Of a stretch of DNA of 64,000 bases, positions 24,306 through 36,455 are shown piece after piece. The stretch's first letter is position 1. Each line of letters starts with the position of its first letter. The DNA lies in assembly GCF_051014445.1 (NCBI RefSeq), contig NC_135136.1, positions 13,162,001-13,226,000 on the forward strand, read 5' to 3'. Source of the DNA: Colletes latitarsis. Taxonomy: Eukaryota > Arthropoda > Insecta > Hymenoptera > Colletidae. The position numbers were made by a program, and so were the translations under genes. Under the pieces are notes generated by a model. It was given only the letters and a program-made list of their open reading frames with translations. It was not told the origin of the DNA and did not search any database.

Positions 24306-25974
24306 TTTAGTGGATAACGCAGGTTAGGTCTGGGATAGGTCTGGGATTTGCCCTCATCAGGGTCATATTTTCGCGTTCTTCACATACTTGTTGAACAGAT
24401 CCTGGGTATTTTTCTGGTTTGGATCAGGCAGTAATGTGGCACCACACTTAAACAGTCGATTAAACCTGGTTTCGATCAATATTTTTGAGGATAACGCATG
24501 TTAGGTCTAGGTTAGGCCCGGGATTTGCCCTCATCAGGGTCATATTTCCGCGTTCTTCACATACTTGTTGAACAGATCCTGGGTATTTTTCTGGTTTGGA
24601 TCACGTAGTAATGTGGTACCACACTGAAACAGTCGATTAAACCTGGTTTCGATCAGTATTTTTGAGGGTAACGCATGTTAGGTCTAGGTTAGGCCTGGGA
24701 TTTTCCCTGATCAGCCACATACTTTCGCATGCTTCACATACTTGTTGAACGGATCCTGGGTTTTTTGTGGTTTGGATCACGTTGTAATGTGGTACCACAC
24801 TGAAACATTCAATTAAACCTGGACTTGATAAATGTTTTAGAGGATAACGCATGTTGAGTCTGGGATAAGTCTGGGATTTGCCCTCATCAGGCTCATAGTT
24901 TCGCGTTTTTCACATACTTGCTGAACAGATCCTGGGTTTTTTCTGTTTTGGATCACGTAGTAATGTGGTACCACACTGAAACAGTCCATTAAACCTGGTT
25001 TCGATCAATATTTTAGAGAATAACGCATGTTAGGTCATGGTTAGGTCTGGGATTTGCTCTCATCAGGCTCGTACTTTCGCATATTCCTCATGGTTCATGG
25101 CCAGATTCTGGGCTTTTTCTGGATTGGATCAGGTAGTAATGTGGTACCACACTGAAACAGTCCATTAAACCTGGTTTCGATCAATATTTTAGAGGACAAC
25201 GCAAGTTAGGTCTGGGATAGGTCTGGGATTTGCCCTGATCAGGTTCGCACTTTCGCATATTTCTCATACTCGGTGGCCAGATTCTGGGCTTTTTCTGGTT
25301 TGGATCCCGTAGTATTGTGGTACCACACTGAAACATTCAATTAAACCTGGTCTTGATAAATATTTTAGAGGATAACGCATGTTAGATCTGGGTTATGTCT
25401 AGGATTTGCCCAAATCAGGCTCATAAATTCGCATATTTCTCATACTTCATGGCCAGATACAGGGCTTTTTCAGGATTGGATCAGGTAGTAATGTGGTACC
25501 ACACTGAAACAGTAAATTAAACCTAGTTTCGATCAATATTTTAGAGGATAGGTCTGGGATTTGCCCTCATCAGGGTCATATTTTCGCATTTTTCACATAC
25601 CTGTTGAACAGATCCCTGGCTTTTTCTGGTTTGGATCACGTAGAAATGTGGTACCACACTGAAACATTCAATTAATCCTGGTACTGATAAATATTTTTGA
25701 GGGTAACGCATGTTGGGTCTAGGTCAGGCCTGGGATTTTCCCTCATCAGACACATACTTTCGCACTCTTCACATACTTGTTGAACGGATCCTGGGTGTTT
25801 TCTGGTTTGGATCACGTAGTAATGTGGTAGCACACTGAAAAAGTCCATTATACCTGGTTGCGATCAATATTTTACAGGATAACGCATGTTCTGTCTAGGT
25901 TAGGCCTGGGATTTGCCCTCATCAGACACATACTTTCGCATTTTCCGCATACTTGTTGAACAGATCCTGGGTTT
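24291..25974 (+). repeat. HOR block D2, copy 1 (partner at 39911-41594)
   Basis: It matches 39911-41594 at an offset of 15,620 bp, three units more than the D1 offset (15,620-15,092 = 528 = 3x176). The copies share CGCATGCTTCACATAC, TTAGAGAATAACGC, AGATACAGGGC and the 21-bp-deleted unit. One difference is CGTTGTAATG (24780) against CGTAGTAATG (40400). Confidence 0.86.
25544..25558 (+). repeat. 21-bp-deleted unit junction
   Basis: Same junction, inside block D2 copy 1; the partner is at 41164, offset 15,620 bp. Confidence 0.9.
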
Positions 25975-27106
25975 CTTCTGGTTTGGATCACGTAGTAATG
26001 TGGTACCACACTGAAACATTCAATTAAACCTGGTTTCCATCAATATTTTAGAGGATAACGCATGTTATGTCTAGGTTAGGCCTGCGATTTGCTCTCATCA
26101 GGCTCGTACTTTCGCATATTTCTCATAATTAATGGCCAGATTCTGGGCTTTTTCTGGATTGGATCAGGTAGTAATGTGGTACCACACTGAGACAGTCCAG
26201 TAAACCTGGTTTCGATCAATATCTTAGAGGACAACGGAAGTTAGGTCTCGGATAGGTCTGGGATTTGCCCTGATCAGGCTCGCACTTTCGCATATTTCTC
26301 ATACTCGGTGGCCAGGTTCTGGGCTTTTTCTGGTTTGGATCCCGTAGTATTGTGGTACCACACTGAAACATTCAATTAAACCTGGTCTTGATAAATATTT
26401 TAGAGGATAACGCATGTTAGATCTGGGTTATGTCTAGGATTTGTCCAAATCAGGCTCATAAATTCGCATATTACTCATACTTCATGGCTAGATACTGGGC
26501 TTTTTCAGGATCGGATCACGTAGTAATGTGGTACCACACTTAAACAGTAAATTAAACCTAGTTTCGATCAATGTTTTAGAGGATAACGCAAGTTAGGTCT
26601 GGGATAGGTCTGGCATTTGCCCTCATCAGGGTCATATTATCGCAATTTTCACATACTTGTTGAACAGATCCCTTGCTTTTTCTGGTTTGGATCACGTAGA
26701 AATGTGGTACCACACTGCAACATTCAATTAAACCTGGTACTGATAAATATTTTTGAGGGTAACGCATGTTCTGTCTAGGTTAGGCCTGGGATTTGCACTC
26801 ATCAGACACATACTTACGCATTTTCCACATACTTGTTGAACAGATCCTGGGTTCTTTCTGGTTTGGATCACGTAGTAATGTGGTAGCACACTGAAACAGT
26901 CCATTAAACCTGGTTTCGATCAATATTTTTGAGGATAACGCATGTTAGATCTTGGTTAGGCCTGGGATTTGCCCTCATCAGACACATACTTTCGCATTCT
27001 CCACATACTTGTTGAACAGATCCTGGGTATTCTTCTGGTTTGGATCACGTAGTAATGTGGTACCATACTGAAACAGTCCATTAAACCCGGTTTCGATCAA
27101 TATTTT
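25954..27106 (+). repeat. HOR block A, copy 4 (partial)
   Basis: It matches 822-1974 at an offset of 25,132 bp, and copy 3 (16327-17438) at 9,627 bp. It keeps the GGTACCATACTG variant of copies 1 and 2 at its right end but has the copy 3 form further left, so it looks like a patchwork of both lineages. The left junction near 25953 is a hybrid unit that joins a TTTTCCGCATACT half to a GTTTCTTCTGG half. Confidence 0.82.
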
Positions 27107-27735
27107 ACTGGATAACGCAGGTTAGGTCTGGGATAGGTCTGGGATTTGCCCTCATCAGGGTCATATTTTCGCGTTCTTCACATACTTGTTGAACAGATCC
27201 TGGGTATTTTTCTGGTTTGGATCAGGCAGTAATGTGGCACCTCACTTAAACAGTCGATTAAACCTGGTTTCGATCAATATTTTTGAGGATAACGCATGTT
27301 AGGTCTAGGTTAGGCCCGAGATTTGCCCTCATCAGGGTCATATTTCCGCGTTCTTCACATACTTGTTGAACAGATCTTGGGTATTTTTCTGGTTTGGATC
27401 ACGTAGTAATGTGGTACCTCACTGAAACAGTCGATTAAACCTGGTTTCGATCAGTATTTTTGAGGGTAACGCATGTTAGGTCTAGGTTAGGCCTGGGATT
27501 TTCCCTGATCAGCCACATACTTTCGCATTCTTCACATACTTGTTGAACGGATCCTGGGTTTTTTGTGGTTTGGATCACGTAGTAATGTGGTACCACACTG
27601 AAACATTCAATTAAACCTGGACTTGATAAATGTTTTAGAGGATAACGCATGTTGAGTCTGGGATAAGTCTGGGATTTGCCCTCATCAGGCTCATAGTTTC
27701 GCGTTTTTCACATACTTGCTGAACAGATCCTGGGT

Positions 27736-29776
27736 TTTTTCAGGATTGGATCAGGTAGTAATGTGGTACCACACTGAAACAGTAAATTAAACCTAGTTTC
27801 GATCAATATTTTAGAGGATAGGTCTGGGATTTGCCCTCATCAGGGTCATATTTTCGCATTTTTCACATACCTGTTGAACAGATCCCTGCTTTTTCTGGTT
27901 TGGATCACGTAGAAATGTGGTACGACACTGAAACATTCAATTAAACCTGGTACTGATAAATATTTTTGAGGGTAACGCATGTTAGGTCTAGGTCAGGCCT
28001 GGGATTTTCCCTCATCAGACACATACTTTCGCACTCTTCACATACTTGTTGAACGGATCCTGGGTGTTTTCTGGTTTGGATCACGTAGTAATGTGGTAGC
28101 ACACTGAAAGAGTCCATTAAACCTGGTTGCGATCAATATTTTAGAGGATAACGCATGTTCTGTCTAGGTTAGGCCTGGGATTTGCCCTCATCAGACACAT
28201 ACTTTCGCATTTTCCGCATACTTGTTGAACAGATCCTGGGTTTTTTCTGGTTTGGATCACGTAGTAATGTGGTAGCACACTGAAACAGTCCATTAAACCT
28301 GGTTTCGATCAATATCTTTGAGGATAACTCATGTTAGGTCTAGGTTAGGCCCGGGATTTGCCCTCATCAGGGTCATATTTCCGCGTTCTTCACATACTTG
28401 TTGAACAGATCCTGGGCTTTTTCTGGATTGGATCAGGTTGTAATGTGGTACCACACTGAAACAGTCCATTAAACCTGGTTTCGATCAATATTTTAGAGGA
28501 GAACGCAAGTTAGGTCTGGGATAGGTCTGGGATTTGCCCTGATCAGGCTCGCACTTTCGCATATTTCTCGCACTCGGTGGCCAGATTTTGGGCTTTTTCT
28601 GGTTTGGATCCCGTAGTATTGTGGTACCACACTGAAACATTCAATTAAACCTGGTCTTGATAAATATTTTAGAGGATAACGCATGTTAGATCTGGGTTAT
28701 GTCTAGGATTTGCCCAAATCAGGCTCATGAATTCGCATATTTCTCATACTTCATGGCTAGATACTGGGCTTTTTCAGGATTGGATCACGTAGTAATGTGG
28801 TACCACACTGAAACAGTAAATTAAACCTAGTTTCGATCAATATTTTAGAGGATAACGCAAGTTAGGTATAGGTTAGGCCTGGGATTTTCCCTCATCAGAC
28901 ACATACTTTCGCATTCTTCACATACTTGTTGAACGGATCCTGGGGTTTTTCAGGTTTGGATCACGCAGTAATGTGGTAGCTCACTGAAACAGTCCATTAA
29001 ACCTGGTTTCGATCAATATTTTAGAGGATAACGCATGTTCTCTCTAGGTTAGGCCTGGGATTTGCCCTCATCATACACATACTTTCGCATTCTCCACATA
29101 CTTGTTGAACAGATCCTGGGTTCTTTCTGGTTTGGATCACGTAGTAATGTGGTAGCTCACTGAAACAGTCCATTAAACCTGGTTTCGATCAATATTTTAG
29201 AGGATAACGCATGTTCTATCTAGGTTAGGCCTGGGATTTGCCCTCATCAGACACATACTTTCGCATTCTCCACATACTTGTTGAACAGATCCTGGGTTCT
29301 TCCTGGTTTGGATCACGTAGTAATGTGGTAGCACACTGAAACAGTCCATTAAACCTGGTTTCGAACAATATTTTTGAGGATAACGCATGTTAGACCTTGG
29401 TTAGGCCTGGGATTTGCCCTCATCAGACACATACTTTCGCATTCTCCACATACTTGTTGAACAGATCCTAGGTATTCTTCTGGTTTGGATCACGTAGTAA
29501 TGTGGTACCACACTGAAACATTCCATTAAACCCGGTTTCGGTCAATATTTTAGTGGATAACGCAAGTTAGGTCTGGGATAGGTCTGGGATTTGCCCTCAT
29601 CAGGGTCATATTTTCGCATTCTTCACATACTTGTTGAACAGATCCTGGGTATTTTTCTGGTTTGGATCAGGTAGTAATTTGGCACCACACTGAAACAGTC
29701 GGTTAAACCTGGTTTCGATCAATATTTTTGAGGATAACGCATGTTAGGTCTAGGTTAGGCCCGGGATTTGCCCTCA
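27736..29776 (+). repeat. HOR block B, copy 2
   Basis: This is a copy of 17755-19795 with a few single-base differences (for example CGAACAATA near 29363 and GACCTTGG near 29393). Its left end is a hybrid unit in which GGGTTTTTTC meets CAGGATTGG. At its right end it joins directly to block C, having lost exactly three units (529 bp) that lie between B and C in the first copy (19796-20324). Confidence 0.87.
27814..27828 (+). repeat. 21-bp-deleted unit junction
   Basis: Same junction, in block B copy 2; the partner is at 17833, and both share the extra one-base deletion. Confidence 0.9.
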
Positions 29777-30794
29777 CCAGGGTCATATTTCCGCGTTCTT
29801 CACATACTTGTTGAACAGATCCTGGGTATTTTTCTGGTTTGGATCACGCAGTAATGTGGTACCACACTGAAATAGTCGATTAAACCTGGTCTTGATAAAT
29901 ATTTTAGAAGACAACGCATGTTAGATCTGGGTAATGTCTAGGATTTGCCCTAATCAGGCACATAATTTCGCATTTTCCACATACATGTTGAACAGATCCT
30001 GGGTTTCTTCTGGTTTGGATCACGTAGTAATGTGGTACCACACTGAAGCATTCAATTAAACCTGGTCTTGGTAAATATTTTAGAGGATAACGCATGTTAG
30101 GTCTGGGGTAGGTCTGGGATTTGCCCTCACCAGACACATACTTTCGCATTTTCCACATACATGTTGAACATATCCTGGGTATTTTTCTGGTTTAGATCAG
30201 GTAGTAATGTGGTACCACACTGAAGCAGTCGATTAAACCTGGTTTCGATCAATATATTTGAGGATAACTAATGTTAGGTCTAGGTTAGGCCCCGGATTTG
30301 CCCTCATCAGGGTCATATTTCCGCGTTCTTCACATACATGTTGAACAGATCCTGGGCTTTTTCTGGATTGGATCAGGTAGTAATGTGGTACCACACTGAA
30401 ACAGTCCATTAAACCCGGTTTCGATAAATATTTTAAAGGACAACGGAAGTTAGGTCTCGGATAGGTCTGGGATTTGCCCTGATCAGGCTCGCACTTTCGC
30501 ATATTTCTCATACTCGGTGGCCAGATTCTGGGCTTTTTCTGGTTTGGATCCCGTAGTATTGTGGTACCACACAGAAACATTCAATTAAACCTGGTCTTGA
30601 TAAATATTTTAGAGGATAACGCATGTTAGATCTGGGTTATGTCTAGGATTTGCCCAAATCAGGCTCATAAATTCGCATATTTCTCATACTTCATGGCTAG
30701 ATACTGGGCTTTTTCAGGATTGGATCACGTAGTAATGTGGTACCACACTGAAACAGTAAATTAAACCTAGTTTCGATCAATATTTTAGAGGATA
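29777..30794 (+). repeat. HOR block C, copy 2
   Basis: This is a copy of 20325-21342, directly joined to block B copy 2. From 30427 it also matches 38864 onward, so three lineages of this block exist in the window. Confidence 0.86.
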
Positions 30795-31514
30795 ACGCAT
30801 GTTCTGTCTAGGTTAGGCCTGGGATTTGCCCTCATCAGACACATACTTTCGCATTTTCCACATACATGTTGAACAGATCCTGGGTATTTTTCTGGTTTAG
30901 ATCAGGTAGTAATGTGGTACCACACTGAAGCAGTCGATTAAACCTGGTTTCGATCAATATATTTGAGGATAACTAATGTTAGGTCTAGGTTAGGCCCCGG
31001 ATTTGCCCTCATCAGGGTCATATTTCCGCGTTCTTCACATACATGTTGAACAGATCCTGGGCTTTTTCTGGATTGGATCAGGTAGTAATGTGGTACCACA
31101 CTGAAACAGTCCATTAAACCCGGTTTCGATAAATATTTTAGAGGACAACGCAAGTTAGGTCTGGGATAGGTCTGGGATTTGCCCTGATCAGGCTCGCACT
31201 TTCGCATATTTCTCATACTCGGTGGCCAGATTCTGGGCTTTTTCTGGTTTGGATCCCGTAGTATTGTGGTACCACACTGAAACATTCAATTAATCCTGGT
31301 CTTGATAAATATTTTAGAGGATAACGCATGTTAGATCTGGGTTATGGCTAGGATTTGTCCAAATCAGGCTCATAAATTCGCATATTTCTCATACTTCATG
31401 GCTAGATACTGGGCTTTTTCAGGATTGGATCACGTAGTAATGTGGTAGCACACTGAAACAGTCCATTAAACCCGGTTTCGATCAATATTTTAGTGGATAA
31501 CGCAGGTTAGGTCT
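30427..31514 (+). repeat. HOR block G, copy 1 (partner at 38864-39951)
   Basis: It matches 38864-39951 at an offset of 8,437 bp. Shared features are the AATATATTTGAGGATAACTAATG unit and TAATCCTGGTCTTGATAAA. The match ends where this copy has GGTCTTGGTTAGG and the partner has GGTCTGGGATAGG. Confidence 0.83.
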
Positions 31515-32314
31515 TGGTTAGGCCCGGGATTTGCCCTCATCAGGGTCATATTTCCGCGTTCTTCACATACTTGTTGAACAGATCCTGGGTATTTTTCTGG
31601 TTTGGATCACGTAGTAATGTGGTACCACACTGAAACAGTCGATTAAACCTGGTTTCGATCAGTATTTTTGAGGGTAACGCATGTTAGGTCTAGGTTAGGC
31701 CTGGGATTTTCCCTGATCAGCCACATACTTTCGCATTCTTCACATACTTGTTGAACGGATCCTGGGTTTTTTGTGGTTTGGATCACGTAGTAATGTGGTA
31801 CCACACTGAAACATTCAATTAAACCTGGACTTGATAAATGTTTTAGAGGATAACGCGTGTTGAGTCTGGGATAAGTCTGGGATTTGCCCTCATCAGGCTC
31901 ATAGTTTCGCGTTTTTCACATACTTGCTGAACAGATCCTGGGTTTTTTCTGTTTTGGATCACGTAGTAATGTGGTACCACACTGAAACAGTCCATTAAAC
32001 CTGGTTTCGATCAATATTTTAGAGGACAACGCAAGTTAGGTCTGGGATAGGTCTGGGATTTGCCCTGATCAGGTTCGCACTTTCGCATATTTCTCATACT
32101 CGGTGGCCAGATTCTGGGCTTTTTCTGGTTTGGATCCCGTAGTATTGTGGTACCACACTGAAACATTCAATTAAACCTGGTCTTGATAAATATTTTAGAG
32201 GATAACGCATGTTAGATCTGGGTTATGTCTAGGATTTGCCCAAATCAGGCTCATAAATTCGCATATTTCTCATACTTCGTGGCCAGATACAGGGCTTTTT
32301 CAGGATTGGATCAG
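31515..32314 (+). repeat. Satellite stretch between blocks G and E
   Basis: These are ordinary units related to 24480-25500 and 40100-41100 (block D2), but shortened: the TTAGAGAATAACGC unit found in both D2 copies (25010, 40630) is missing here. One unit has AACGCGTGTTGAG near 31853 in place of AACGCATGTTGAG. No gene was seen. Confidence 0.8.
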
Positions 32315-34160
32315 GTAGTAATGTGGTACCACACTGAAACAGTAAATTAAACCTAGTTTCGATCAATATTTTAGAGGATAGGTCTGGGATTTGCCCTCAT
32401 CAGGGTCATATTTTCGCATTTTTCACATACCTGTTGAACAGATCCCTGGCTTTTTCTGGTTTGGATCACGTAGAAATGTGGTACCACACTGAAACATTCA
32501 ATTAATCCTGGTACTGATAAATATTTTTGAGGGTAACGCATGTTGGGTCTAGGTCAGGCCTGGGATTTTCCCTCATCAGACACATACTTTCGCACTCTTC
32601 ACATACTTGTTGAACGGATCCTGGGTGTTTTCTGGTTTGGATCACGTAGTAATGAGGTAGCACACTGAAAAAGTCCATTATACCTGGTTGCGATCAATAT
32701 TTTACAGGATAACGCATGCTCTGTCTAGGTTAGGCCTGGGATTTGCCCTCATCAGACACATACTTTCGCATTTTCCGCATACTTGTTGAACAGATCCTGG
32801 GTTTTTTCTGGTTTGGATCACGTAGTAATGTGGTAGCACACTGAAACAGTCCATTAAACCTGGTTTCGATCAATATCTTTGAGGATAACTCATGTTAGGT
32901 CTAGGTTAGGCCCGGGATTTGCCCTCATCAGGGTCATATTTCCGCGTTCTTCACATACTTGTTGAACAGATCCTGGGCTTTTTCTGGATTGGATCAGGTT
33001 GTAATGTGGTACCACACTGAAGCAGTCCATTAAACCTGGTTTCGATCAATATTTTAGAGGAGAACGCAAGTTAGGTCTGGGATAGGTCTGGGATTTGCCC
33101 TGATCAGGCTCGCACTTTCGCATATTTCTCGCACTCGGTGGCCAGATTTTGGGCTTTTTCTGGTTTGGATCCCGTAGTATTGTGGTACCACACTGAAACA
33201 TTCAATTAAACCTGGTCTTGATAAATATTTTAGAGGATAACGCATGTTAGATCTGGGTTATGTCTAGGATTTGCCCAAATCAGGCTCATGAATTCGCATA
33301 TTTCTCATACTTCATGGCTAGATACTGGGCTTTTTCAGGATTGGATCACGTAGTAATGTGGTACCACACTGAAACAGTAAATTAAACCTAGTTTCGATCA
33401 ATATTTTAGAGGATAACGCAAGTTAGGTCTAGGTTAGGCCTGGGATTTTCCCTCATCAGACACATACTTTCGCATTCTTCACATACTTGTTGAACGGATC
33501 CTGGGGTTTTTCAGGTTTGGATCACGTAGTAATGTGGTAGCTCACTGAAACAGTCCATTAAACCTGGTTTCGATCAATATTTTAGAGGATAACGCATGTT
33601 CTCTCTAGGTTAGGCCTGGGATTTGCCCTCATCATACACATACTTTCGCATTCTCCACATACTTGTTGAACAGATCCTGGGTTCTTTCTGGTTTGGATCA
33701 CGTAGTAATGTGGTAGCTCACTGAAACAGTCCATTAAACCTGGTTTCGATCAATATTTTAGAGGATAACGCATGTTCTATCTAGGTTAGGCCTGGGATTT
33801 GCCCTCATCAGACACATACTTTCGCATTCTCCACATACTTGTTGAACAGATCCTGGGTTCTTTCTGGTTTGGATCACGTAGTAATGTGGTAGCACACTGA
33901 AACAGTCCATTAAACCTGGTTTCGATCAATATTTTTGAGGATAACGCATGTTAGATCTTGGTTAGGCCTGGGATTTGCCCTCATCAGACACATACTTTCG
34001 CATTCTCCACATACTTGTTGAACAGATCCTAGGTATTCTTCTGGTTTGGATCACGTACTAATGTGGTACCACACTGAAACATTCCATTAAACCCGGTTTC
34101 GGTCAATATTTTAGTGGATAACGCAAGTTAGGTCTGGGATAGGTCTGGGATTTGCCCTCA
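32315..34160 (+). repeat. HOR block E, copy 2
   Basis: This is a copy of 21277-23122. Its right end overlaps the start of the seven-unit tandem duplication at 33983, so the CGTACTAATGTGG variant occurs a third time inside the duplicated piece at about 35287. Confidence 0.86.
32374..32388 (+). repeat. 21-bp-deleted unit junction
   Basis: Same junction, in block E copy 2; the partner is at 21336. Confidence 0.9.
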
Positions 34161-35216
34161 TCAGGGTCATATTTTCGCATTCTTCACATACTTGTTGAAC
34201 AGATCCTGGGTATTTTTCTGGTTTGGATCAGGTAGTAATGTGGCACCACACTGAAACAGTCGATTAAACCTGGTTGCGATCAATATTTTTGAGGATAACG
34301 CATGTTAGGTCTAGGTTAGGCCCGGGATTTGCCCTCATCAGGCTCGTACTTTCGCATATTCCTCATGGTTCATGGCCGGATTCTGGGCTTTTTCTAGATT
34401 GGATCCTGTAGTATTGTGGTACCACACTGAAACATTTAATTAAACCTGGTCTTGATAAATACTTTAGAGGATAACGCATGTTAGATCTGGGTTATGTCTA
34501 GGATTTGCCCAAATCAGGCTCATAAATTCGCATATTTCTCATACTTCATGGCTAGATACTGGGCTTTTTCAGGATTGGATCACGTAGTAATGTGGTACCA
34601 CACTGAAACAGTACATTTAACCTGGTTTCGATCAATATTTTAGAGGACAACGCAAGTTAGGTCTGCGATAGGTCTGGGAATTGCCATCATCAGGGTCATA
34701 TTTTCGCGTTCTTCACATACTTGTTGAACGGATCCTGGGTGTTTTCTGGTTTGGATCACGTAGTAATGTGGTAGCACACTGAAAGAGTCCATTAAACCTG
34801 GTTGCGATCAATATTTTAGAGGATAACGCATGTTCTGTCTAGGTTAGGCCTGGGATTTGCCCTCATCAGACACATACTTTCGCATTTTCCGCATACTTGT
34901 TGAACAGATCCTGGGTTTTTTCTGGTTTGGATCACGTAGTAATGTGGTAGCACACTGAAACAGTCCATTAAACCTGGTTTCGATCAATATCTTTGAGGAT
35001 AACTCATGTTAGGTCTAGGTTAGGCCCGGGATTTGCCCTCATCAGGGTCATATTTCCGCGTTCTTCACATACTTGTTGAACAGATCCTGGGCTTTTTCTG
35101 GATTGGATCAGGTTGTAATGTGGTACCACACTGAAACAGTCCATTAAACCTGGTTTCGATCAATATTTTAGAGGAGAACGCAAGTTAGGTCTGGGATAGG
35201 TCTGGGATTTGCCCTG
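33983..35216 (+). repeat. Seven-unit tandem duplication, first copy (1,234 bp)
   Basis: The stretch from 33983 is repeated immediately at 35217 with an offset of 1,234 bp (7x176+2). The copies are almost identical; seen differences are CATTTAATT (34435) against CATTCAATT and AATACTTTAG against AATATTTTAG. The word ATCAG is the shared base sequence at the join (35217-35221). Left of it the first copy starts from CTC and the second from CTG, which fixes the exchange point. Confidence 0.92.
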
Positions 35217-36455
35217 ATCAGACACATACTTTCGCATTCTCCACATACTTGTTGAACAGATCCTAGGTATTCTTCTGGTTTGGATCACGTACTAATGTGG
35301 TACCACACTGAAACATTCCATTAAACCCGGTTTCGGTCAATATTTTAGTGGATAACGCAAGTTAGGTCTGGGATAGGTCTGGGATTTGCCCTCATCAGGG
35401 TCATATTTTCGCATTCTTCACATACTTGTTGAACAGATCCTGGGTATTTTTCTGGTTTGGATCAGGTAGTAATGTGGCACCACACTGAAACAGTCGATTA
35501 AACCTGGTTGCGATCAATATTTTTGAGGATAACGCATGTTAGGTCTAGGTTAGGCCCGGGATTTGCCCTCATCAGGCTCGTACTTTCGCATATTCCTCAT
35601 GGTTCATGGCCGGATTCTGGGCTTTTTCTAGATTGGATCCTGTAGTATTGTGGTACCACACTGAAACATTCAATTAAACCTGGTCTTGATAAATATTTTA
35701 GAGGATAACGCATGTTAGATCTGGGTTATGTCTAGGATTTGCCCAAATCAGGCTCATAAATTCGCATATTTCTCATACTTCATGGCTAGATACTGGGCTT
35801 TTTCAGGATTGGATCACGTAGTAATGTGGTACCACACTGAAACAGTACATTTAACCTGGTTTCGATCAATATTTTAGAGGACAACGCAAGTTAGGTCTGC
35901 GATAGGTCTGGGAATTGCCATCATCAGGGTCATATTTTCGCGTTCTTCACATACTTGTTGAACGGATCCTGGGTGTTTTCTGGTTTGGATCACGTAGTAA
36001 TGTGGTAGCACACTGAAAGAGTCCATTAAACCTGGTTGCGATCAATATTTTAGAGGATAACGCATGTTCTGTCTAGGTTAGGCCTGGGATTTGCCCTCAT
36101 CAGACACATACTTTCGCATTTTCCGCATACTTGTTGAACAGATCCTGGGTTTTTTCTGGTTTGGATCACGTAGTAATGTGGTAGCACACTGAAACAGTCC
36201 ATTAAACCTGGTTTCGATCAATATCTTTGAGGATAACTCATGTTAGGTCTAGGTTAGGCCCGGGATTTGCCCTCATCAGGGTCATATTTCCGCGTTCTTC
36301 ACATACTTGTTGAACAGATCCTGGGCTTTTTCTGGATTGGATCAGGTTGTAATGTGGTACCACACTGAAACAGTCCATTAAACCTGGTTTCGATCAATAT
36401 TTTAGAGGAGAACGCAAGTTAGGTCTGGGATAGGTCTGGGATTTGCCCTGATCAG
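35217..36455 (+). repeat. Seven-unit tandem duplication, second copy
   Basis: This is the second copy of the 1,234-bp unit. It ends at 36455, where it continues with GCTCGCAC while the first copy continues with ACACATAC into the repeat. From 35944 it also belongs to the long-range block partnered with 3807-6014. Confidence 0.92.
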
